Origin: JAGXLC01 sp046545815
GTDB taxonomy: Bacteria; Bacteroidota; Bacteroidia; Bacteroidales; UBA12077
Direction: 5' to 3'
Assembly: GCA_046545815.1 (NCBI GenBank)
Contig: JBKGZA010000081.1
Span: forward strand, 1 to 13,127
Length of the DNA: 13,127 bases
This document shows, in pieces, positions 7,401 to 13,127 of this stretch. Position 1 is the stretch's first letter. Every line of letters starts with the position of its first letter. The notes below the pieces were generated by a model, which made no database searches, was not told the DNA's origin, and worked only from the letters and a program-made list of their open reading frames with translations. The position numbers were made by a program, and so were the translations under genes.

Positions 7401-8307
7401 GCAACAGGACATCGATTATACCAATGTCAGTCCTAAAAAATGGACGACCGATAAGAGTAAAAATGAAACCATCAAAACGCTACTTCATAATTACAATATT
7501 AGACTGCGTGAAATCGAAGGTCAGCTTAGGCGGGAAAAATACAATATAACCATTGGCGATGAATTGCCGACAGGGATTGTTCAGATGGCGAAGGTATACG
7601 TTGCCAAAAAACGGAAGGTTACAGTAGGTGACAAACTTGCCGGCCGTCACGGGAATAAGGGGATCATCTCAAAAATTGTGAGAACTGAAGATATGCCCTT
7701 CCTTCAGGACGGCACTCCCGTTGATATCGTGCTTAATCCTTTGGGTGTGCCCTCAAGGATGAATCTTGGACAGATTTATGAATCTGTTTTGGGTTGGGCC
7801 GGTGAGAAACTTGGCCTGAAGTTTTCAACTCCTATTTTTGACGGGGCTGCGCTCGATGAGATCAGCCATTATACCGAAAAGGCCGGTCTTCCTCCATATG
7901 GAAAAACATACCTATACGACGGAGGTACAGGCGAGTTGTTTGATCAGCCTGCTACAGTCGGTGTCATATATATGCTTAAGCTGGGTCATATGGTAGAAGA
8001 TAAGATCCATGCCAGATCCATAGGACCATATTCGTTGATTACGCAACAGCCGTTAGGTGGTAAAGCCCAGTTCGGTGGCCAGCGTTTTGGCGAAATGGAG
8101 GTGTGGGCACTTGAAGCCTTTGGCGCCTCAAATATTCTGCAGGAAATGTTGACTGTCAAATCGGACGATGTCAATGGCAGGGCCAAAGCCTATGAAAGTA
8201 TTGTTAAAGGAGATCCCTTACCCGTACCCGGTATTCCGGAGTCATTCAATGTGCTGTTACATGAACTTCGCGGTCTGGGATTGAGCATTAAGCTCATCAA
8301 AGGATAG
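4489..8307 (+). CDS. rpoB: DNA-directed RNA polymerase subunit beta
   Basis: The beta subunit forms one pincer of RNA polymerase and half of its active centre. The product has 1272 residues and is complete. Conserved parts include GAERVVVSQLHRSPG (137-151), the rifampicin pocket (467-493), ETPEGPN, NFEDA with E779 and D780 (777-781), VGDKLAGRHGNKG with lysines 1049 and 1057 (1046-1058), and the C-terminal FGGQRFGEMEVWALEAFGA (from 1195). In the rifampicin pocket Q473, D476, H486 and S491 correspond to E. coli Q513, D516, H526 and S531 and are all wild type; A482 and T478 replace E. coli S522 and N518. A charged insertion at about 900-1026 sits where E. coli beta has its SI2 insert. The ATG gives a typical start, MAIQQSQRISFA; the gap to rpoC is 58 nt. 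Confidence 0.99.
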   Translation: MAIQQSQRISFASTKNQLPYPDFLEIQLKSFKNFFQLDTTPEERKQEGLYQVFQENFPITDTRNNFVLEFLDYTVDPPRYTIQECVERGLTFSVPLKAKLKLYCTDPEHEDFDTVIQDVYFGTVPYMTKKGSFVINGAERVVVSQLHRSPGVFFGQSIHANGTKLYSARVIPFRGSWIEFATDVNNVMYAYIDRKKKLPVTTLLRAIGYESDKDILEIFNLADEVKVSKPNLQNVIGRKLAARVLRSWVEDFVDEDTGEVVSIERNEVVIERDTVIEEKHIDQIIDSGAESILLHKEDYSQSDYAIIYNTLQKDPCNSEKEAVMQIYRQLRNSEPPDEATARDVIDKLFFSDTRYDLGEVGRYRLNKKLKLDTSIDTKVLTNDDIIEIIKYLIELINSKTNVDDIDHLSNRRVRTVGEQLYNQFGVGLARMARTIRERMNVRDNEVFTPIDLINSKTLSSVINSFFGTNQLSQFMDQTNPLAEMTHKRRLSALGPGGLSRERAGFEVRDVHYTHYGRLCPIETPEGPNIGLISSMCVYAKINNLGFIETPYRKVEEGKVNLTRDGAMYLSAEEEESRMIAQANASIDDEGAFQTERVKARYDGEFPYAESSRVDLMDVAPNQIASIAASLIPFLEHNDANRALMGSNMMRQAVPLIKPDAPIVGTGLEHSVVTDSRLQIIAEGEGTVEYVDANEIVINYEKTDDEQFVSFEGNVKRYQMPRYHKTNQNTSMTLKPIVRKGERVYKGQVLTEGYGTENGELALGKNLKVAFMPWKGYNFEDAIVVSENVVKNDVFTSVHIEEHVMEVRDTKRGLEELTADIPNVSEEATRDLDENGIIRIGAQINPGDIIIGKITPKGESDPSPEEKLLRAIFGDKAGDVKDASLKASPSLSGIVVDKKLFTRAVKDKKARNTDKEKLDSLDKEYGQKIEELTNKLIDKLTVLVNGKTSQGVKDYYNATVVPKGKKFTQKILQQDIDYTNVSPKKWTTDKSKNETIKTLLHNYNIRLREIEGQLRREKYNITIGDELPTGIVQMAKVYVAKKRKVTVGDKLAGRHGNKGIISKIVRTEDMPFLQDGTPVDIVLNPLGVPSRMNLGQIYESVLGWAGEKLGLKFSTPIFDGAALDEISHYTEKAGLPPYGKTYLYDGGTGELFDQPATVGVIYMLKLGHMVEDKIHARSIGPYSLITQQPLGGKAQFGGQRFGEMEVWALEAFGASNILQEMLTVKSDDVNGRAKAYESIVKGDPLPVPGIPESFNVLLHELRGLGLSIKLIKG

Positions 8308-8365
8308 CAATGCTTTCAAAATGAATTATCAACTTGTTGTGTGTTTTAAAATTAATCTATAACCT

Positions 8366-11300
8366 ATGGCATTCAGAAGGGAAAATAAATTATCAAGCGA
8401 TTTTAATAAGGTTAAAGTGGGTTTGTCTTCTCCGGAAGAAATTCTTGAAAATTCCCATGGAGAAGTACTTAAACCTGAAACAATAAACTACAGGACCTAT
8501 AAACCGGAACGCGACGGTCTGTTCTGTGAACGGATATTCGGCCCTGTAAAAGATTATGAATGTCATTGCGGAAAATACAAAAGAATCCGCTATAAAGGCA
8601 TTGTATGCGACAGATGTGGAGTGGAAGTTACGGAGAAGAAGGTCCGCAGGGAACGTATGGGACACATTTCCCTTGTGGTCCCTGTTGCCCATATCTGGTA
8701 TTTTCGGTCATTACCAAATAAAATCGGTCTTTTGCTGGGGCTTCCGACCAAAAAGCTTGATTCAATCATATATTATGAACGTTATGTCGTCATTAATCCC
8801 GGTATTAAGGCTCAGGACGGCATAAAATATCTGGATTTTCTCACAGAAGAAGAATATCTGGATATACTCGAATCATTGCCTAAGGACAATCAGCAATTAG
8901 AGGATTCAGACCCCAATAAGTTCATAGCGGATATGGGGGCTGAAGCACTTTATAAACTTTTATCCCGTTTGAATCTGGATGAACTTTCTTATTCCCTGCG
9001 TAATAAAGCGGATAATGAAACCTCCCAGCAGAGGAAGAAGGAAGCGCTTAAACGGCTCCAGGTTGTTGAAGCCTTCAGGGCTTCCAAGGAAACCAACCGT
9101 CCGGAATGGATGATAACCAAAGTGGTACCGGTTATTCCACCGGAATTGCGGCCACTGGTTCCCCTTGACGGAGGCCGTTTTGCTACATCCGATCTGAATG
9201 ATCTTTACAGAAGGGTTATTATCAGGAATAACAGGCTGAAGCGTTTGATTGAGATCAAAGCTCCCGAGGTGATCCTTCGCAACGAAAAGCGAATGCTTCA
9301 GGAAGCAGTGGATTCCCTCCTGGACAATTCGAGGAAATCCAATGCAGTGAAAACCGATTCCAATAGGGCGCTTAAATCGCTAAGCGACAGCCTTAAAGGG
9401 AAGCAGGGAAGATTCAGGCAAAACCTCCTTGGTAAACGGGTGGATTATTCCGCACGTTCGGTGATTAGTGTAGGACCTGAACTGAAGATGCATGAGTGTG
9501 GCATCCCCAAAGATATGGCTGCTGAACTTTACAAGCCTTTTGTCATACGGAAACTGATAGAGCGGGGCATTGTTAAAACGGTGAAATCAGCTAAGAAGAT
9601 CGTTGACAGGAAAGATCCTGTGGTTTGGGATATTCTTGAAAATGTGATGAAAGGACATCCGGTGCTTCTAAACCGTGCACCTACCCTTCACCGGTTAGGT
9701 ATTCAGGCTTTTCAGCCCAAATTGATTGAAGGTAAAGCCATTCAGTTGCACCCACTGGTATGTACACCCTTTAATGCCGACTTCGATGGCGACCAGATGG
9801 CTGTACACCTTCCTTTGGGCAATGCTTCTATTGTTGAAGCCCAGTTGCTGATGCTTTCTACGCATAATGTACTGAATCCTGCAAATGGCGCTCCCATTAC
9901 CGTCCCCTCACAAGATATGGTGCTTGGGTTGTACTATATCACCAAGGAACGGAAAGGTGTTAAGGGCGAAGGGCTGAGATTCTATTCTCCTGAAGAAGCC
10001 ATTATTGCCTATAATGAGGGAGCTGCCGATCTGCATGCAGGAGTGAAGGTCCGTCTAACGTATTATGATGAAGATGGAAATGGGACCGAGAAAATGGTTG
10101 ATACCACCATCGGTAGAGTGGTCTTTAATCAGTATATCCCTAAAAACTTTGGCTTTGTTAATAAATTGCTCACGAAAAAGAATTTAAGGGACCTGATCGG
10201 TGATGTATTGAAGCGGACCAATGCACCCCAGATCGCAGAATTCCTGGACGATATTAAGGACCTTGGTTTCCATACAGCCTTCCAGGGCGGTCTGTCGTTT
10301 AATCTTGATGATATCATCATACCTGAAGAAAAAAATGAACTTGTGCCGTCAGCTTATGAGCAGGTTGATGAGGTGATGAATAACTATAACATGGGATTCA
10401 TTACCAATAAAGAGCGGTATAACCAGATTATTGATATCTGGACCCATACCAACGCCAATCTGACTCAGACGTTGATGAACAAGCTGAGTAGCGATAATCA
10501 GGGCTTTAATCCTGTTTATATGATGCTGGATTCCGGTGCCAGAGGTTCCAAGGAACAGATACGACAGTTGTCAGGCATGAGGGGATTGATGGCTAAACCA
10601 CAGAAATCAGGTACAGCCGGTTCCGAGATTATAGAAAATCCCATTCTGTCTAACTTTAAAGAAGGCCTTTCTGTACTTGAGTACTTTATCTCTACGCACG
10701 GTGCACGTAAAGGACTTGCCGATACTGCTCTGAAGACAGCCGATGCCGGCTATCTGACCCGCCGTCTGGTGGATGTTTCCCAGGATGTGATTGTAAGGGA
10801 AGAAGATTGCGGTACATTGAGAGGCCTTGTCGTAGGGCCCATCAAGAAGAACGAGGAAATTATCGAAACACTCGGTGAGCGAATACTGGGCAGAATATCC
10901 GTACACGATATACATCACCCCTTTACCGGTGAATTGATTGTTGAAGCCGGCAAGATGATAACCGAAGATATATCCCGGCAAGTTGAAAATTCACCGCTTG
11001 AACAGGTTGAAATACGTTCAGTGTTGACTTGTGAAACAAAAGACGGTGTTTGCTCCAAATGTTATGGCAGAAATCTGGCTACCGGGAAACCCGTTGAAAA
11101 AGGAGAGTCTGTCGGGGTTATCGCGGCCCAATCTATCGGTGAACCGGGAACCCAGCTTACACTGAGAACCTTCCATGTGGGTGGTACAGCATCAAATATA
11201 GCCGCCAATAACAGCATTGTGTCCAAATATGACGGTTATATCGAACTGGATGAACTCAGAACCGTACCCAAAGTGGAAGAAAACGGTAAAAAGGTGGATA

Positions 11301-12649
11301 TTGTTATTGGCAGACTGGGTGAAATGAGAATTGTGGATAAGAACACAAACATTGTGCTTACCACCAATAATATACCGTATGGTTCCCGTCTTTACTTCAA
11401 TAGCGGAGATGAAGTTAAGAAGGGCGATTCCATCTGTGAATGGGATCCCTACAATGCAGTGATTATTTCTGAAGCAGAGGGTAAGATTCAGTTTAAGAAT
11501 GTTATACAGAGCATTACTTATAAGGAAGAATCTGATGAGCAAACCGGATTCAAAGAGAAGGTGATCATCGAAACAAAGGATAAGAAGAAGAACCCGGAAA
11601 TACAGATTGTTAATGATGAAGGAGAGGTATTGAAGACCTACAACCTTCCGGTGGGGGCCCATGTAATAGCTGAAGAAGGTGATGAAGTCAAAACAGGTGA
11701 TACCCTGGTTAAGATTCCGAGAACTGTCGGTAAATCGGGCGACATTACCGGTGGTCTGCCCCGTGTTACCGAATTGTTTGAAGCAAGAAACCCATCAAAT
11801 CCGGCCGTTGTTTCTGAAATTGACGGAGAGGTTTCATTCGGAAAAATCAAGCGGGGTAACCGTGAGATCATTATCCAGTCAAAGTCAGGAGAAGTCAAGA
11901 AATATCTGGTTTCTCTTTCCAAACAAATCCTTGTTCAGGAGAATGATTATGTGAAGGCTGGTACACCCCTTTCTGACGGAGCCATTACTCCTTCTGACAT
12001 TCTCTCTATTAAAGGACCAACTAAGGTTCAGGAATATATCGTTAATGAAGTTCAGGAGGTTTACAGGCTACAGGGAGTTAAGATCAATGACAAACACTTT
12101 GAGATCATCGTACGGCAAATGATGCGTAAGGTGGTCATTGAAGATCCCGGTGATACCAAATTCCTGGAGAATCAGATAGCAGATAAATGGGAATTCCAGG
12201 AAGAAAACGATTGGATCTACGACAAGAAGGTAATTGTGGATGCAGGAGATTCCGAAACCCTTCGTTCCGGTCAGATCGTTACAGCAAGAAAACTGAGAGA
12301 CGAGAATTCCATGCTCAAGCGAAGAGATAAGAAACCGGTTGAGGCAAGAGATGCTGTACCTGCAACATCAAGCCAGAAACTGCAGGGAATTACCAGAGCC
12401 GCATTGCAGACCAAGAGCTTCCTGTCGGCTGCTTCATTCCAAGAAACAACCCGTGTATTGAATGAAGCTGCCATCAGAGGTAAGGAAGATCCGTTGATCG
12501 GATTGAAGGAGAATGTGATCGTAGGTCATAAGATACCAGCAGGTACCGGAAACAGGGATTTTGATGACATCATCGTGGGCTCGATGGAAGATTATCAGCA
12601 AATGACCTCGAAAAGCGAAAAGGAGAAACAGGAAGCAAACTCCAAATAA
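8366..12649 (+). CDS. rpoC: DNA-directed RNA polymerase subunit beta'
   Basis: Beta' carries the catalytic magnesium site and the clamp of RNA polymerase. The product has 1427 residues and is complete. The N-terminal zinc site uses C66, C68, C81 and C84. The catalytic loop NADFDGDQM spans 470-478, with D472, D474 and D476 binding magnesium. The second zinc site uses C815, C889, C896 and C899, one position off the E. coli numbering. The trigger loop contains TQLTLRTFHVGG (to 940) and is split by an insertion of about 185 residues (about 943-1125) in the place of E. coli SI3, after which the chain resumes with DITGGLPRVTELFEARNP. The C-terminus has HKIPAGTGNRDFDD and a charged tail. The ATG follows an A/T-rich leader without a Shine-Dalgarno sequence. 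Confidence 0.99.
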   Translation: MAFRRENKLSSDFNKVKVGLSSPEEILENSHGEVLKPETINYRTYKPERDGLFCERIFGPVKDYECHCGKYKRIRYKGIVCDRCGVEVTEKKVRRERMGHISLVVPVAHIWYFRSLPNKIGLLLGLPTKKLDSIIYYERYVVINPGIKAQDGIKYLDFLTEEEYLDILESLPKDNQQLEDSDPNKFIADMGAEALYKLLSRLNLDELSYSLRNKADNETSQQRKKEALKRLQVVEAFRASKETNRPEWMITKVVPVIPPELRPLVPLDGGRFATSDLNDLYRRVIIRNNRLKRLIEIKAPEVILRNEKRMLQEAVDSLLDNSRKSNAVKTDSNRALKSLSDSLKGKQGRFRQNLLGKRVDYSARSVISVGPELKMHECGIPKDMAAELYKPFVIRKLIERGIVKTVKSAKKIVDRKDPVVWDILENVMKGHPVLLNRAPTLHRLGIQAFQPKLIEGKAIQLHPLVCTPFNADFDGDQMAVHLPLGNASIVEAQLLMLSTHNVLNPANGAPITVPSQDMVLGLYYITKERKGVKGEGLRFYSPEEAIIAYNEGAADLHAGVKVRLTYYDEDGNGTEKMVDTTIGRVVFNQYIPKNFGFVNKLLTKKNLRDLIGDVLKRTNAPQIAEFLDDIKDLGFHTAFQGGLSFNLDDIIIPEEKNELVPSAYEQVDEVMNNYNMGFITNKERYNQIIDIWTHTNANLTQTLMNKLSSDNQGFNPVYMMLDSGARGSKEQIRQLSGMRGLMAKPQKSGTAGSEIIENPILSNFKEGLSVLEYFISTHGARKGLADTALKTADAGYLTRRLVDVSQDVIVREEDCGTLRGLVVGPIKKNEEIIETLGERILGRISVHDIHHPFTGELIVEAGKMITEDISRQVENSPLEQVEIRSVLTCETKDGVCSKCYGRNLATGKPVEKGESVGVIAAQSIGEPGTQLTLRTFHVGGTASNIAANNSIVSKYDGYIELDELRTVPKVEENGKKVDIVIGRLGEMRIVDKNTNIVLTTNNIPYGSRLYFNSGDEVKKGDSICEWDPYNAVIISEAEGKIQFKNVIQSITYKEESDEQTGFKEKVIIETKDKKKNPEIQIVNDEGEVLKTYNLPVGAHVIAEEGDEVKTGDTLVKIPRTVGKSGDITGGLPRVTELFEARNPSNPAVVSEIDGEVSFGKIKRGNREIIIQSKSGEVKKYLVSLSKQILVQENDYVKAGTPLSDGAITPSDILSIKGPTKVQEYIVNEVQEVYRLQGVKINDKHFEIIVRQMMRKVVIEDPGDTKFLENQIADKWEFQEENDWIYDKKVIVDAGDSETLRSGQIVTARKLRDENSMLKRRDKKPVEARDAVPATSSQKLQGITRAALQTKSFLSAASFQETTRVLNEAAIRGKEDPLIGLKENVIVGHKIPAGTGNRDFDDIIVGSMEDYQQMTSKSEKEKQEANSK

Positions 12650-12661
12650 ATCGAGAATCTT

Positions 12662-13012
12662 ATGAGCGATCAGCAAAATAACAACAGCAATGATGAACAG
12701 GGAGACAATAGGAATCAGATTAATATCAATCTGAGTGAAGAGGTGGCACAGGGCATTTATTCCAACCTGGCTGTTATTAACCACTCAAGTTCTGAGTTTA
12801 TCCTTGATTTCATAAGGGTAATGCCGGGGGTTCATAAAGCGGATGTGAAATCCAGGGTAATTTTAACCCCCGAACATGCCAAGCGGGTTTTAAAAGCGCT
12901 TCAGGGCAATATTCAAAAGTATGAGGAGATGTACGGGGAGATTGAAGTGGAGAAAAAAGGAAAAGGCCCTGATATCCCGATGAATTTCGGGGGCCCCGCT
13001 GCACAGGCCTGA
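12662..13012 (+). CDS. DUF3467 family protein of unknown function
   Basis: This is a 116-residue protein of the DUF3467 type, recognised from its core ININLSEEVAQGIYSNLAVI (20-39), SSEFILDFIRVMPG (43-56) and KSRVILTPEHAKRVLKAL (63-80). The first 20 residues are rich in Asn, Gln and Asp and look disordered. The C-terminus (about 98-116) is Gly/Pro/Ala rich. There is no signal peptide or membrane segment, so it should be cytoplasmic. It starts 12 nt after the rpoC stop and is followed by the operon terminator, so it is almost certainly co-transcribed with rpoBC. The same neighbour is found after rpoC in other Bacteroidota. A role near RNA polymerase is possible but not shown by the sequence. 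Confidence 0.9.
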   Translation: MSDQQNNNSNDEQGDNRNQININLSEEVAQGIYSNLAVINHSSSEFILDFIRVMPGVHKADVKSRVILTPEHAKRVLKALQGNIQKYEEMYGEIEVEKKGKGPDIPMNFGGPAAQA

Positions 13013-13036
13013 TGAGGAAAAACTGATTGAATGCAG

Positions 13037-13074
13037 AAACGGGCTGTTCAACTTAATTGACAGCCCGTTTTGTT
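13037..13074 (+). terminator. Intrinsic terminator of the rpoBC operon
   Basis: A strong inverted repeat lies 24 nt after the DUF3467 stop. AAACGGGCTG (13037-13046) pairs with CAGCCCGTTT (13061-13070). After a single bulged T the stem continues as TCAA/TTGA (13048-13051 with 13057-13060) around loop CTTAA. The U-tract is TTTTGTT (13068-13074). GC-rich stem plus T-run is the standard form of a Rho-independent terminator. The group II intron-like sequence begins at the next base. Confidence 0.9.
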
Positions 13075-13127
13075 GTGCGCCGCGCATGGCCAATAACTCG
13101 ACGGTGAAAGTCCGTTATGGGGGTTTG
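13075..13127 (+). mobile_element. 5' end of a group II intron, cut by the window edge
   Basis: The sequence opens GTGCGCC, matching the GUGYG 5' end of bacterial group II introns. A short first stem GCC/GGC follows (GCCGCGCATGGC, 13077-13088), comparable to the GCCC-AGCAU-GGG element common at the start of domain I. Next comes the hairpin ACGG/CCGT around TGAAAGT, containing the recurrent GTGAAAGTCC, and then TTATGGGGGTTTG. All of this is recognised by resemblance to known introns. The start coincides exactly with the end of the terminator T-run, as expected for group IIC introns, which insert behind terminator hairpins. The rest of the ribozyme, any reverse transcriptase and the 3' end lie outside the window, so completeness and activity cannot be judged. 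Confidence 0.78.

Noticed and set aside
8308..8365. Possible regulatory element in the 58-nt rpoB-rpoC gap
   Set aside because: I found no stable inverted repeat, T-run after a stem, or promoter match in this gap.
11192..11662. 156-codon frame on the - strand inside rpoC
   Set aside because: It lies wholly inside the beta' trigger-loop insertion, whose + frame is intact and expected. Its hydrophobic stretches are a by-product of the reversed codons.
1..13127. CRISPR array, defence island, toxin-antitoxin pair or other accessory system
   Set aside because: No regularly spaced repeats and no such genes are present. Apart from the intron edge the window is a conserved housekeeping operon.

Overview
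The window carries the classic tuf-secE-nusG-rplKAJL-rpoBC transcription/translation block of a bacterium, all on the + strand. Four things point to Bacteroidota, probably Bacteroidales: the gene order tRNA-Thr, tuf, tRNA-Trp, secE, nusG, rplK, rplA, rplJ, rplL, rpoB, rpoC, DUF3467; start codons with A/T-rich leaders and no convincing Shine-Dalgarno sequence; tRNA genes without encoded CCA; and the EF-Tu, RpoB and RpoC sequences. Family and genus cannot be named from the sequence alone.

Layout. Positions 1-51 are the 3' part of a tRNA-Thr(GGT) whose 5' end lies outside the window. EF-Tu (125-1312) follows, then a hairpin with a short T-run that looks like a terminator (1323-1355), tRNA-Trp(CCA) (1361-1433) and, only 16 nt later, secE. 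From secE to the DUF3467 gene the genes run head to tail with gaps of 12 to 133 nt. The widest gap, between rplL and rpoB, holds a long hairpin that may set the ribosomal protein to RNA polymerase expression ratio. rpoB and rpoC encode complete beta and beta' subunits with all catalytic and zinc-binding residues in place. A 116-residue DUF3467 protein of unknown function closes the run and is followed by a strong intrinsic terminator (13037-13074). No gene-free stretch exceeds 300 bases.

The genes work together as follows. NusG and the polymerase subunits make and pace transcripts. L11, L1, L10 and L7/L12 build the ribosomal L1 stalk and the GTPase-associated stalk. EF-Tu delivers aminoacyl-tRNA to that stalk. 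SecE is part of the protein export channel.

The main item outside this conserved block is at the right edge. Immediately after the T-run of the terminator, at 13075, the sequence switches to what looks like the 5' end of a group II intron: it opens GTGCG, has a short first stem and a GTGAAAGTCC hairpin, and runs off the window end. Insertion directly behind an intrinsic terminator is the known target habit of group IIC introns, so this is probably a mobile retroelement parked behind the RNA polymerase operon. Only 53 nt are visible. I saw no CRISPR array, defence system or other new multi-gene system in this window.
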